This document shows, piece after piece, positions 17,769 to 26,132 of a stretch of DNA of 64,000 nt. Position 1 is the stretch's first letter. Every line of letters begins with the position of its first letter. Origin of the DNA: DAOQAU01 sp035354275 (GTDB lineage: Bacteria > Cyanobacteriota > Vampirovibrionia > Gastranaerophilales > Gastranaerophilaceae); assembly GCA_035354275.1 (NCBI GenBank), contig DAOQAU010000002.1, positions 1 to 64,000 on the forward strand, in the 5' to 3' direction. A program made the translations under genes and the position numbers. Below the pieces are notes generated by a model. That model searched no databases, was not told where the DNA came from, and saw nothing but the letters and a program-made list of their open reading frames with translations.

Positions 17769-19072
17769 AGGAAATTATTGTTTGATAAATAATTTAAAGA
17801 ACGCTTTGCAAGAAGCTCGTTTTTGAGCTTTTTGTTTTTTCTTTCTTTTTTATCAATTTCAATCGGTGCTACAATTCCCCAATTAGAATTTACGGGCTGA
17901 AAAGACTTGTGACTTTCAAAAGAAATATATTTACACAAAGAGCCTAACATTGTTTCTTGAGGAAGAATTAAAAGAGGCTCCTTTTTTAAATAATTGGCCA
18001 TGTTTATTCCCGCCAAAAGACCTGTTGCCATAGATTCTGTGTAACCCTCGGTTCCTGTTATCTGTCCTGCAAAAAATAAATCTTTTCTGCTTTTTGTCTG
18101 CAAAGAGGGGAACAATATTTTTGGAGAATTAATAAAAGTATTTTTGTGCATAACCCCAAAGCGGATAATATTTGCATTTTCTAAGCCTGGAATTAATTTT
18201 ATAAGTTCTTTTTGTTCTTTCCATTTTAAATTTGTCTGAAAACCGACCATGTTATAAAGGGTTTTTGCCATGTTGTCTTGTCTCAGTTGGACAACGGCCC
18301 AGTTTTCAATACCTGTTTTTTTATCAACAAGGCCAACCGGTTTCATCGGGCCAAAACGTAAGGTGTCAACCCCTCGGGAGGCAAGGACTTCTATAGGCAA
18401 GCATGATTCAAAAAACTTTGCATCCTTTTCAAAATCTTTTAATTCATTTTTTTCAGAAGAAATGAGCACATTATAAAAGGTTTCGTATTCTTTTTTATTC
18501 ATGGGGCAGTTTATATAAGTCGCCTCGCCTTTATCATAACGATTTGCCCAAAAAGCTTTTTCAAAATTTATGGAGTCTTTTTCTATAATAGGAGCTATTG
18601 CATCAAAGAAAAAAAAGTTTTCACTTTTAGTAAATTCTTTAATGTTTTGAGCAAACAAATTACTTGTAAGAGGACCGGTTGCGACAACAGTGGGGGTGTT
18701 TGGAATTGATATTATTTCTTTTCTTATTGTTTTAATGTTTGGATTATTTTCTATAGCTTCAGTAACTTTTTTAGAAAACATTTCTCTGTCAACTGCAAGT
18801 GCTCCGCCTGCGGGAACTTGACAAAGATAGGCAACTTTTATTAGTTCGCCCCCCAAAATTTCCATTTCTTTTTTTAACAACCCGGAAGCGTTTGTAACAT
18901 CAAAAGAACCTAAACTGTTTGAGCATACAAATTCTGCAAAGTCGCAGGATTTATGAGCACCGGTTGTTTTTTCGGGGCGCATTTCGTAAAGATTAACTTT
19001 TATTCCTCTTTTGGCAAGCTGAAGGGCACATTCTGAACCAGCCAAACCTGCTCCTATAACATTTGCTTTCAT
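17765..19072 (-). CDS. trmFO: Methylenetetrahydrofolate-tRNA-(uracil-5)-methyltransferase TrmFO
   Basis: FAD- and folate-dependent enzyme that makes 5-methyluridine at position 54 of tRNA. Seen: the dinucleotide-binding N-terminus ANVIGAGLAGSECALQLAKRG, YEMRPEKTTGAHKSCDFAEFVCSNS, and the TGPLTS and GQITGTEGYTESMATGLLAG blocks. 435 residues with the start at ATG 19072. An in-frame extension to 19141 would run into the tRNA-Leu gene and would precede the Rossmann motif by 23 residues, so it is rejected. The tRNA gene directly upstream is an apt neighbour for a tRNA modification enzyme, but is probably coincidental. Confidence 0.96.
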   Translation of the reverse strand: MKANVIGAGLAGSECALQLAKRGIKVNLYEMRPEKTTGAHKSCDFAEFVCSNSLGSFDVTNASGLLKKEMEILGGELIKVAYLCQVPAGGALAVDREMFSKKVTEAIENNPNIKTIRKEIISIPNTPTVVATGPLTSNLFAQNIKEFTKSENFFFFDAIAPIIEKDSINFEKAFWANRYDKGEATYINCPMNKKEYETFYNVLISSEKNELKDFEKDAKFFESCLPIEVLASRGVDTLRFGPMKPVGLVDKKTGIENWAVVQLRQDNMAKTLYNMVGFQTNLKWKEQKELIKLIPGLENANIIRFGVMHKNTFINSPKILFPSLQTKSRKDLFFAGQITGTEGYTESMATGLLAGINMANYLKKEPLLILPQETMLGSLCKYISFESHKSFQPVNSNWGIVAPIEIDKKERKNKKLKNELLAKRSLNYLSNNNFL

Positions 19073-19102
19073 ATAATTTAACATATATAAAAAAAACAAA
19101 AA

Positions 19103-19183
19103 TGTCGATGGGGGGACTTGAACCCCCACAGATTGCTCCACACGCCCCTCAAACGTGCGCGTCTACCATTCCGCCACATCGAC
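19103..19183 (-). tRNA. tRNA-Leu (anticodon GAG)
   Basis: Reverse complement folds as a class II tRNA: acceptor stem GTCGATG/CATCGAC, D arm GGCGGAATGGTAGACGCG, anticodon stem CACGT/GCGTG with loop TTGAGGG (anticodon GAG), a variable arm, and T arm GGGGGTTCAAGTCCCCC. CCA is not encoded. Confidence 0.93.
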
Positions 19184-19204
19184 ATTCAAATTTAATTTTC
19201 AAAG

Positions 19205-19310
19205 TTTTTATTTGGGCTGTGGCGGAGTTAAACCTTCGGTCTAACCTCCTCCCCTTTTATAACTAAATGTTATAAAAAAGCGGAGTCCTTACCACATCGA
19301 CAAAAAATTA
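19205..19310. other. Structured intergenic stretch upstream of tRNA-Leu
   Basis: Contains a nested hairpin (GGAGTTAAACC-TTC-GGTCTAACCTCC, then CCCCTTTT) and a perfect small hairpin TTATAAC-TAAAT-GTTATAA. On the minus strand the word GTCGATGTGG, identical to the first ten bases of the tRNA-Leu, recurs at about 19300 before the sequence diverges. It may be a remnant of a tRNA duplication or a small RNA; function unknown. Confidence 0.35.
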
Positions 19311-19478
19311 TTTAAAAAAATTGGCAAGTGTTATATCTATTATATTATAAAAAACAGACCCACAAAAACAAAAAAGGGTTTTGTAAACTAATGTTAAAAA
19401 AAATAATAAAAAATTAAATATTTTTGCCAACCCTGCCGAAGACATGAAAGTTAGCAGTAAAAATGAGGGTTGTGTGCG

Positions 19479-19661
19479 ATGAGAAATTATGATTATGAAA
19501 GCTTTAAAAATGCTTTAGGCAAGATGAAAGAAGACATGTATCTTGAACTTCAAGATGACATAGAGGCAGTTAAAAAAAATGTAGAAAATCTGTTAGAAAA
19601 AGTTTTTGAAAGCAGTACTTTTAAGGCTGAAACAAGACACCCGGGTGTAAGCGGGTTCTAA
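19479..19661 (+). CDS. Small hypothetical protein (60 aa)
   Basis: 60-residue acidic helical protein beginning MRNYDYESFKNALGKMKEDM. Most of it looks like one long amphipathic helix (residues 5-45), with a flexible end RHPGVSGF. The ribosome site is weak. The upstream words CAACCCT (about 19430) and AGGGTTG (about 19466) form an inverted repeat that may fold in the leader. No homology that I recognise; it heads a series of three plus-strand hypotheticals. Confidence 0.5.
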   Translation: MRNYDYESFKNALGKMKEDMYLELQDDIEAVKKNVENLLEKVFESSTFKAETRHPGVSGF

Positions 19662-19706
19662 TTTTGTAAAAAAAGAGTTATAATAACAAACAAAAAGGAG
19701 TTTATA

Positions 19707-20000
19707 ATGGTGGACGAAGTATTTTTTCATGCTCTGCAAAAAAATATTAATAAAAAAATTAAAAAACAAACGAAAGCAGAAAAAGAAAATTTAAAAAACG
19801 AACTCTCTGTTTTTCAGGAAAAGAAAGTGGTTTTTAATAATGATTTTCCATTTTTACAAAGAATTGAAGTAACAAACAAAAACGGAAAAGAAACATATAA
19901 ACACTATGAGCTTAAGGACGGATTAAAACCCGAAGAATTAATCAAAGATCCAAATTGGAGAAACAATATGGATTATTGGCAAGAAGTGGATGTTAATTAA
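19707..20000 (+). CDS. Hypothetical protein (97 aa)
   Basis: Lysine-rich N-terminal helix (residues 10-40: KNINKKIKKQTKAEKENLK) followed by a short beta-like segment with aromatic residues (FPFLQRIEVTNKNGKETYKHYEL), which is also the style of the hypothetical at 12428-13180. AAAGGAG lies eight bases before the ATG, and the gene is spaced as part of a run with its neighbours. No signal peptide or membrane segment. Function unknown. Confidence 0.6.
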   Translation: MVDEVFFHALQKNINKKIKKQTKAEKENLKNELSVFQEKKVVFNNDFPFLQRIEVTNKNGKETYKHYELKDGLKPEELIKDPNWRNNMDYWQEVDVN

Positions 20001-20034
20001 TTTTTTTAAAAAATAAAAAGAAAGGAGAATAAAA

Positions 20035-20991
20035 ATGGTAGAAAATGTTGACAACAACGCATTATTTGGTCGTCTTGTAGTAAAAAGCGGCGATGGAATA
20101 GCACAAACTATTTTAAAGGCGGCAAAAGCAAACCCTTCAATTTTTGAAATATCCGAAGGCACCGTTAATGCCGAAGAAAAAAGAAGGGTAAAAGAAGTTT
20201 TAAAAGAAATTCAAGCAGAGCGAAGAAGAGACGGACGCCCGGATATTTGTCGTAGAAACAATATTGATCTTGTTTACAAGGGAGATGTTTTAGAATTTAC
20301 CCCCGAAGAACAAAAAAGGATTATGGAAGCCATGGGGCTTGGTTTGAAAAAACAAGACAAAATTTCACTGGAAGATGCCAGAGAATTTTTTGGGCTTAGT
20401 GGTCAAGAAGGCGAAGGCGGGTTTCAAAAATCGAAACAAACAGAGTTAAATATTCCTTTTGAAAATACCCATAAACCTTACCAACAATCTTATGTGGAGG
20501 CGTTACCGCCGGAAGAAGGTCAAACACTTCCACCTCCAAACGATACAATTAATACAGAAAACAACAATGTTGAAAACCCTTTTACCCCGGCCAATCAGGC
20601 ACCAGAAGAAGATTTAGACATTGAAATAAAAATTGATGAGCCGCAAATAAATGATACTCTTCCTGTTTCACCAATTGAAATTGAAAAAGTAGAACAAAAG
20701 ATTGTTAATATAGACACACCGCTTCAAAAAACTTCCGGAATAAATACAACTAACCCCAATGTTTCAGAAGTTAATAAAACACCCCGCTCTCCTGAGTTTG
20801 ATGAAAAAATTGGTCAAATAACCGGCAAGGTACAAGAGTTAACAGGGCTTTATTCCAGAATAGCAAAATTAACTCCCGATATAAAAAATCTTGCGAGCGA
20901 ACTTGATCAAATGGATGCCTCTCCCGAACAAAAAGAAGAGCTAAAAATACTTTTAAGCGGTGTTTCAGAGGCACTGGGGGAAACAAAATAA
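20035..20991 (+). CDS. Hypothetical protein with LysM-like N-terminus and disordered middle
   Basis: 318 residues. The N-terminal 100 residues contain an arrangement reminiscent of a degenerate LysM motif (VKSGDGIAQTILKAAKANPS ... NNIDLVYKGDVLEFTPEE), that is, a G-D near the start and a final Y-x-G-D-x-L strand. Residues about 135-255 are rich in Pro, Gln, Asn, Glu and Thr and look disordered. The C-terminal 60 residues form a coiled coil (GQITGKVQELTGLYSRIAKL). AAAGGAGAA precedes the ATG. No signal peptide, so peptidoglycan binding is uncertain. A strong terminator follows. Confidence 0.65.
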   Translation: MVENVDNNALFGRLVVKSGDGIAQTILKAAKANPSIFEISEGTVNAEEKRRVKEVLKEIQAERRRDGRPDICRRNNIDLVYKGDVLEFTPEEQKRIMEAMGLGLKKQDKISLEDAREFFGLSGQEGEGGFQKSKQTELNIPFENTHKPYQQSYVEALPPEEGQTLPPPNDTINTENNNVENPFTPANQAPEEDLDIEIKIDEPQINDTLPVSPIEIEKVEQKIVNIDTPLQKTSGINTTNPNVSEVNKTPRSPEFDEKIGQITGKVQELTGLYSRIAKLTPDIKNLASELDQMDASPEQKEELKILLSGVSEALGETK

Positions 20992-21008
20992 AAAGTATTT
21001 ATCTCTTT

Positions 21009-21051
21009 AAAACGACAAAAAGAAGGTTTTAACCTTCTTTTTTGTCGTTTT
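21009..21051. terminator. Bidirectional intrinsic terminator
   Basis: Long near-perfect hairpin AAAACGACAAAAAGAAGG...CCTTCTTTTTTGTCGTTTT immediately after the hypothetical gene at 20991. The -35 region of the def promoter overlaps its 3' arm. Confidence 0.85.
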
Positions 21052-21070
21052 GATTTAAACATGATATAAT
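21042..21070 (+). promoter_or_regulatory. Promoter of def-fmt-aroH
   Basis: -35 TTGTCG (21042-21047), 17-base spacer, -10 TATAAT (21065-21070), followed by AAGAAAGG and the def ATG at 21095. Confidence 0.6.
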
Positions 21071-21094
21071 AATTTTAAAAAAGAAAGGTTTAAA

Positions 21095-21673
21095 ATGTCT
21101 GTCAAAAAAGTTTTAAGATATGGTGAAAAATCACTCAGAGAGCCCTCAAAAGAGGTTCATAAAGTTTCAAGAAAAATTCAGGATTTAGTTCAGGATTTAT
21201 TAGACACGCTTTATTCTCAAAACGGCGTGGGGCTTGCAGCTCCTCAAATAGGAGAAAATCACAGAGTGTTTGTAATAGATACATCATCAGGCGATGAACC
21301 TCTTAATCCCATGGTTTTTATTAATCCAAAAATTATTAAAAAATCAGGAGCGTTTGTAAGTCATGAAGGTTGTTTAAGCTTTCCTGATATGTACACAAAC
21401 GTAAGGCGTTACAAAAATGTTATGATAAAAGCAATAGATGAAAAAGGTCGCTCTTTTGTTCTTGAGGCAAAAGACGGAAGCCTGCTTGCTAAAGCCATTC
21501 AACACGAATATGACCATCTTGACGGGATTTTGTTTATAGACCATGCAATAAATAGATTTGAGGCAGAGCAGGAGCTTACACAAAAACATCTTCCGCCGCT
21601 TGAGGTTGAAAAGCTTTTGGAAGAACCGGAGCTGGATGAAGAATTAAAAAAAGAGGCAAAACAAGCAAAATAA
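21095..21673 (+). CDS. def: Peptide deformylase
   Basis: Metalloenzyme that removes the formyl group from nascent polypeptides. All three family motifs are intact: GVGLAAPQIG (residues 44-53), EGCLSFPD with metal ligand C93, and QHEYDH with H137 and H141 as ligands and catalytic E138. The 192-residue length includes a charged C-terminal tail rich in Glu and Lys. It is first in a tight operon: the def stop and fmt start share one base (TAATG). The pairing with the formyltransferase, which makes the opposite modification, is classic. Confidence 0.97.
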   Translation: MSVKKVLRYGEKSLREPSKEVHKVSRKIQDLVQDLLDTLYSQNGVGLAAPQIGENHRVFVIDTSSGDEPLNPMVFINPKIIKKSGAFVSHEGCLSFPDMYTNVRRYKNVMIKAIDEKGRSFVLEAKDGSLLAKAIQHEYDHLDGILFIDHAINRFEAEQELTQKHLPPLEVEKLLEEPELDEELKKEAKQAK

Positions 21674-22620
21674 TGATAAAAGTAATCTTTTTTGCGACAC
21701 CTAAAATAGCGTTAAAATCACTTGATTATCTTGTAAAATCCGATAAGATAGAGGTTTTAGCTGTTGTAACCCAGCCTGATAAACCCTCAGGCAGGGGGCA
21801 TAAAATTTTACCTTCTTCAATTAAAGAATATGCACTGGAGCACAAAATACCTGTTTTTCAGCCACATTCAATAAAAAAAGAAATACAAATTCAGGAAGCA
21901 TTAAAAAAATTATCCCCCGATTTTTTTGTAACTTTTGCGTTCGGGCAGATTTTATCAAAAGAAGTTTTACAGATACCAAAATATGTCACAATAAACCTTC
22001 ATGCATCACTCTTGCCTTTATACAGGGGCGCAAATCCCATTCAGTGGGCACTTATAAACGGGGATAAAAAAACAGGTATTTGTACTATGATAACAGAAGA
22101 AGGGCTTGACTGCGGAGCGATTTGTTTAAAAGACGAGATAAATATAACTCCAAATATGAATTATGTAGAACTTTTTGAATTAATCTCGCAAAAATCGCCC
22201 GAACTTATTGAAACAACGCTTTTAAATATTAAATCAGGGGCACTTAAGCCAACCGCACAGTGCTGCGAAAATGTGACTTATGCTCATAAAATTAAAAAAG
22301 AAGATTCAAAAATAGATTGGTCAAAATCCGCCTTGCAAATTCATAATTTCGTAAGAGGCTTATATCAATTTCCAAGCGCATATACAACATTTAAGGGTAA
22401 AAACATAAAAATAATGGAAACAAGGGTAAATGAGGGGGTAAATAACACAAATAAAACACAGAATGGTGAAATTTTTGACGTATGCAAAGATGGAATAAAA
22501 GTTGTAACAACAGACGGAGTGCTTATAATAAAAAGGTTAAAACCTGAGGGAAAATCCGAAATGAGCTCTAAAGACTGGGCAAACGGGATTAAAAATTTAA
22601 TCGGAGAAAAGTTTGAATGA
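21673..22620 (+). CDS. fmt: Methionyl-tRNA formyltransferase
   Basis: Transfers formyl from 10-formyl-tetrahydrofolate to Met-tRNA(fMet). Seen: the N-terminal hydrolase domain with the SLLPLYRGANPIQWAL segment (HxSLLPxxRG-type folate site; NLHAS supplies the His), DCGAICL, and a smaller C-terminal domain beginning near residue 205. Length 315 is standard. It overlaps def by one base and aroH by four (ATGA), so the three are translated together. Confidence 0.97.
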   Translation: MIKVIFFATPKIALKSLDYLVKSDKIEVLAVVTQPDKPSGRGHKILPSSIKEYALEHKIPVFQPHSIKKEIQIQEALKKLSPDFFVTFAFGQILSKEVLQIPKYVTINLHASLLPLYRGANPIQWALINGDKKTGICTMITEEGLDCGAICLKDEINITPNMNYVELFELISQKSPELIETTLLNIKSGALKPTAQCCENVTYAHKIKKEDSKIDWSKSALQIHNFVRGLYQFPSAYTTFKGKNIKIMETRVNEGVNNTNKTQNGEIFDVCKDGIKVVTTDGVLIIKRLKPEGKSEMSSKDWANGIKNLIGEKFE

Positions 22621-22979
22621 TTACAAAAGGCATAAGAGGCGCAATAACGGTTGAGGAAAACACAAAAGAAGCTATAGAAGCAGCTGTGGTCGAGCTTATT
22701 GAGCAAATATTTTTTAAAAACAATATTGAAAACGATTTAATTTCTCACATAATTTTTACAACAACAAAGGATTTAACCGCAGAGTTTCCGGCAAAAATTG
22801 CAAGAGAGCACTTTGATTTAAAAAATACGGCAATGATTTGTGCGCAAGAAATAAATGTTGAAAATTCATTAAAAATGTGTCTTAGATTTTTAATAGTTGT
22901 TAACTGTTTAGAGAACTTTTGTCCAAAACATGTTTACTTAAAAGGCGCAAAAAATTTACGCCCTGATATTAAAATGTAA
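22617..22979 (+). CDS. aroH: Chorismate mutase, AroH type
   Basis: Small trimeric chorismate mutase that converts chorismate to prephenate for Phe/Tyr synthesis. The hallmark is the N-terminal TKGIRGAITVEENTKEAI with the active-site arginine R7. The remainder fits the 120-residue pseudo-alpha/beta barrel, ending in VYLKGAKNLRPD. It starts inside the end of fmt. An aromatic amino acid gene is an unrelated third member of a translation-initiation operon. Confidence 0.93.
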   Translation: MITKGIRGAITVEENTKEAIEAAVVELIEQIFFKNNIENDLISHIIFTTTKDLTAEFPAKIAREHFDLKNTAMICAQEINVENSLKMCLRFLIVVNCLENFCPKHVYLKGAKNLRPDIKM

Positions 22980-22994
22980 CAAATAAAAATAATT

Positions 22995-23022
22995 TTGATT
23001 TTAAAAAACCAGCATATATAAT
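22995..23022 (+). promoter_or_regulatory. Promoter giving a probably leaderless cyclase mRNA
   Basis: -35 TTGATT (22995-23000), 16-base spacer, -10 TATAAT (23017-23022). The start codon ATG begins at 23029, only six bases after the -10, which is about where transcription would begin. No ribosome site is present. Confidence 0.55.
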
Positions 23023-23028
23023 AATCTT

Positions 23029-25035
23029 ATGAAAAGATTTTTAACGATTTTGGGACTGGTTTTAATAGTAATTTTTATTCAGGTTTTGTTCAAACCTTTT
23101 TTTAACAAACTTGAATGGATGACTTATGACTTGAGAGCAAGGTTTTCAACAGACAAAGGCCCTTTTAACAAAAAATTTAACAAAGCGGATAAAAAAATTG
23201 TTTTAATCTCTATTGACGATTATTCAAGAAAACAAATAGCAAATCATCCTGAATTGAATCTCGGCGCATGGCCCTGGAGAAGAAATGTTTGGGGTGAGGT
23301 TTTAAACTATATAGAGCAAGGACACCCGAGGGCGGTTTTGCTTGATATTGTTTTTAATGATATTTCAAGAGGTTATGATTATGACAATCAATTTGCGCAA
23401 GAGTTAAAAAAGTATAATAATGTAGTGCTTGCAACTTCATTAAATAATCCTAAATACCTTTCCGACAAAATAAAAAGCGACGATGTTGTAAACAGCTTTT
23501 TTCTTCCGACAAAAAAACCGCTTGATGTTGAAAATTTTGACAAACAAATAGATTACAATATAACCTATTTGTCACATGCTCCTATTTATAATATTTACAC
23601 GGAACACAACACAATGGGGGTTGTTAATAAAGTTGTGGGGACCGATTCAATTATAAGAAAAGTCCAACCAATTTTTAAGCTGGAAAAAAATAAGCAGGTT
23701 TATTACATTCCCTCCCTGGCTTTTGCCGGATTTCTTAAATATATGGGAGAGGGCGGTAAAATTACAATAAAACATAACAAAATATTTTATAAAAACAGGG
23801 TTATACCAATTGACGACGAGGGAACGACCCTTTTAAGCTGGCATGGAAAAGGAAATGATTACACATATATTCCTATTTCAAAAATATTTTTAAGAGAAAA
23901 AATAAACGGCAAAAAAATAACCCCAAACTTTTTTAAAGACAAAATCGTCATAATAGGAAGAACAGAAGCAGGAACAGATATTCATGCAAGTGCTGTAAAC
24001 CCAACATACGCAGGCCCCGAAGCTAATGCTGCAGGGATAGATAATTTTATCAACGATACAGATGAAAAAAGTAATTTAAAAAGGAAATTTATTTCACAAC
24101 TTCCTCCTTTTATAAAATATGAAATAATAATCTTTTTCTGTTTAATAATAGCGTTTATAGGGCTAACTTCAAAAAATGCAATATATGCTCTTTTTAACAG
24201 TTTATTCCTGGTGTTTTTGTATTTATTTATCTCGTTTTATGCTTTTGCGCATCCTGGTATAAGGCTTTGGATACCTATAATTGAGCCTCTTTTTTACATA
24301 TTACTCACAACCGGTATAATTTTGGCACTAAGATTACACAAAGAAACGACACAAAAAAGAGAAATTATGAATATGTTCGGCAAATTTGTTTCACCGAATG
24401 TTTTGTCAACCATTATTAAAAATCCTTCAAAATTGGTTCTTAAAAATTCAAAAAAACGTGTAACAATATTATTTTGTGACGTAAAAGATTTTACAAGTCT
24501 TTCAGAAAAATACGACCCGCAAAAATTGGTTGATAATCTTAATGAATTATTTAATGAGATTGTAAATATAATATTTAAAAATAACGGAACGGTAGATAAA
24601 TTTATCGGAGATTCGGTTATGGCTTACTGGGGTGATCCCATAGCCTCACCTGACGATGCCTACATGGCGGTTAAAACAGCTCTTGAAATAAAGAAAAAAG
24701 TAAATGAAATGAAATTAGAAAATGCCAAAAACAATAAAATAATCTTTGATGTAAAAATAGGTATTAACACAGGTGATGCGCTTTTGGGGTTATCGGGTTC
24801 AAATAAAATTATGAGTTATACCGCAATGGGAGATGCCGTAAATACCGCATCAAGGCTTGAATCGGCTTGTTCCAAGCTCAAAAAAGATATTTTAATATCC
24901 AAATCAACTTACGAAAAAGTTAAAGAAAAAATTCTCGCCATTTATGTTGACAAAATCGAGGTAAAAGGCAAAGACGAACAAATAGAGGTTTATGAACCCG
25001 TTAGTTTTGTTCAGGAAAGTTTAAACGAGGTTTAA
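23029..25035 (+). CDS. CHASE2 sensor adenylate/guanylate cyclase (class III)
   Basis: Membrane receptor cyclase of 668 residues. One N-terminal membrane segment (about 5-22) is followed by an extracytoplasmic CHASE2 domain (about 35-330), then about three membrane helices (362-445) and a cytoplasmic class III cyclase domain (about 470-640). Catalytic features are intact: first metal Asp in ILFCDVKDFTSLSE, second in KFIGDSVMAYWGDP, and TAMGDAVNTASRLE with the Asp that favours ATP, the Asn, and the transition-state Arg. It therefore probably makes cAMP in response to an unknown periplasmic signal. CHASE2 cyclases are abundant in Cyanobacteria. Translation seems to be leaderless. The next gene starts two bases after its stop codon. 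Confidence 0.93.
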   Translation: MKRFLTILGLVLIVIFIQVLFKPFFNKLEWMTYDLRARFSTDKGPFNKKFNKADKKIVLISIDDYSRKQIANHPELNLGAWPWRRNVWGEVLNYIEQGHPRAVLLDIVFNDISRGYDYDNQFAQELKKYNNVVLATSLNNPKYLSDKIKSDDVVNSFFLPTKKPLDVENFDKQIDYNITYLSHAPIYNIYTEHNTMGVVNKVVGTDSIIRKVQPIFKLEKNKQVYYIPSLAFAGFLKYMGEGGKITIKHNKIFYKNRVIPIDDEGTTLLSWHGKGNDYTYIPISKIFLREKINGKKITPNFFKDKIVIIGRTEAGTDIHASAVNPTYAGPEANAAGIDNFINDTDEKSNLKRKFISQLPPFIKYEIIIFFCLIIAFIGLTSKNAIYALFNSLFLVFLYLFISFYAFAHPGIRLWIPIIEPLFYILLTTGIILALRLHKETTQKREIMNMFGKFVSPNVLSTIIKNPSKLVLKNSKKRVTILFCDVKDFTSLSEKYDPQKLVDNLNELFNEIVNIIFKNNGTVDKFIGDSVMAYWGDPIASPDDAYMAVKTALEIKKKVNEMKLENAKNNKIIFDVKIGINTGDALLGLSGSNKIMSYTAMGDAVNTASRLESACSKLKKDILISKSTYEKVKEKILAIYVDKIEVKGKDEQIEVYEPVSFVQESLNEV

Positions 25036-25036
25036 T

Positions 25037-25255
25037 ATGAGTGAAAAAAAGATTAAAAAATGTCCTTTTAATTCCGGTGATTGTACTAAAGAATGTTCTC
25101 TTTTCATAGATACAGATGATTTAAATGAACTTCTTGCTGCAAGGCTTGCAAGTCTGGGTATTTTAGACAAGGAAAACGGAATTTGTGCTATTAAAACAAT
25201 AGCAATGAGCACAGGCCGCTTTATTTTTGAAAATACCTCAACCAAAAGATTTTAA
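25037..25255 (+). CDS. Small Cys-containing hypothetical protein
   Basis: 72 residues, in the cyclase operon with a one-base gap. The N-terminus carries a Cys cluster, KCPFNSGDCTKECSLF (spacing C-x6-C-x3-C), with a fourth Cys in GICAIKTIA, which could bind a metal or iron-sulfur cluster. The middle is a helix (LNELLAARLASLGIL). I do not recognise a family. Being translationally coupled to the cyclase, it may be a redox or metal-sensing partner, but that is inference. Confidence 0.65.
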   Translation: MSEKKIKKCPFNSGDCTKECSLFIDTDDLNELLAARLASLGILDKENGICAIKTIAMSTGRFIFENTSTKRF

Positions 25256-25358
25256 AAAATTTATTAACAAATGTAACAAAAAATATGCTTCTTGAAATCG
25301 GACTATAAAAATATTTTTTATATATATGTAACACGAAGATATTTTAAGGAGCTTTATA

Positions 25359-25706
25359 ATGGATTTTACATTCAGATTTTCACCTGAAAGTTCAAAAGGT
25401 CAAGAAGCATGGAGTAATTTTTTCTTGTCATCTGATAGTGAAGAAACTCAAGCAGCAGGTGCTATTGCACTTTTGGATGTTAATGATTGTCAAGGAGATA
25501 CTTTTTGTTCTAAAGATGCTTTTGGAACAACAGATTTTTCAAACATAGGAGAATTTGTTTGTAGCGCAGATAATACTTCTGTAGAAGGTCTTGGTTCAAT
25601 TGCCTTTACAGGATTTGATTCAGGCATTGATTGTGCTTCATCGGCAGGTTCTTTTGATTGCGCATCTTCTGATTGCGGAGCCTCTTCAAGTAGTTTTATA
25701 GGATAA
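25359..25706 (+). CDS. Ser/Asp/Cys-rich small protein, possibly a peptide precursor
   Basis: 115 residues with AAGGAG eight bases before the ATG and a strong terminator after it, so it appears to be a monocistronic, well-expressed gene. The composition is very unusual: six Cys, abundant Ser, Asp, Gly and Ala, and only three basic residues, all in the first 40 positions or so. The C-terminal 30 residues repeat a Cys-Ala-Ser-Ser theme (DCASSAGSFDCASSDCGASS). A leader-plus-Cys/Ser-rich-core layout is seen in ribosomally made, modified peptides, but no modification enzyme lies next to it. It could equally be a secreted or structural low-complexity protein. Function unknown. Confidence 0.65.
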   Translation: MDFTFRFSPESSKGQEAWSNFFLSSDSEETQAAGAIALLDVNDCQGDTFCSKDAFGTTDFSNIGEFVCSADNTSVEGLGSIAFTGFDSGIDCASSAGSFDCASSDCGASSSSFIG

Positions 25707-25714
25707 TAAGATAT

Positions 25715-25754
25715 AAAAAGGCGGGCTGTGTTTTTAAACACAGCCCGCCTTTTT
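25715..25754. terminator. Bidirectional intrinsic terminator
   Basis: Perfect hairpin AAAAAGGCGGGCTGTGTTT with its complement, flanked by A and T runs, between two convergent genes. Confidence 0.93.
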
Positions 25755-25774
25755 ATAGTTTTTATAAAACAAAA

Positions 25775-26035
25775 TTAATCTTTTTTAAAGCAGTCTCTGC
25801 AAAAAATTTCTTTTCCTTCAATTGGTCTGAAGGGGACTTGTGTGTTAACGCCACATTTTGAGCAGACTGCATCATAGAGTTTTCTTTTGTGTTTTTGTTT
25901 GCGTGCCTTTCTGCATTCGGTACATCTTTTTGGTTTGTTTGTGAGTCCTTTTTCTGCGTAAAATTCTTGTTCGCCGACTGTGAAAATGAATTCACAACCG
26001 CACTCTTCACAGATGAGTTTTTCTTCTTGGTACAT
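25775..26035 (-). CDS. Zinc-ribbon protein
   Basis: 86 residues with three CxxC pairs: CEECGCEF near residue 9, CTECRK near residue 38, then CSKCG and CRDC in the C-terminal third, giving probably two zinc ribbons. This fits the small CxxC zinc-ribbon family (often annotated zinc-ribbon domain-containing protein) found in many environmental bacteria; its function is unknown, perhaps RNA or DNA binding. The start is the ATG at 26035, with AGGAG eight bases upstream; an in-frame extension to 26077 lacks a ribosome site. Its long leader on the minus strand contains the structured region at 26133-26286. Confidence 0.85.
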   Translation of the reverse strand: MYQEEKLICEECGCEFIFTVGEQEFYAEKGLTNKPKRCTECRKARKQKHKRKLYDAVCSKCGVNTQVPFRPIEGKEIFCRDCFKKD

Positions 26036-26132
26036 TTGGTGTTCTCCTAATTTCAGTAACGGTAATGAAAAAATCAAGTTTTTTCATTTAATCCTTTACA
26101 TTCTAATGCTTTTTTGAAAAATTTGCAATAGA

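Noticed and set aside
19073..19141. N-terminal extension of TrmFO
   Set aside because: The extension would run into the tRNA-Leu gene and precede the Rossmann motif by 23 residues.
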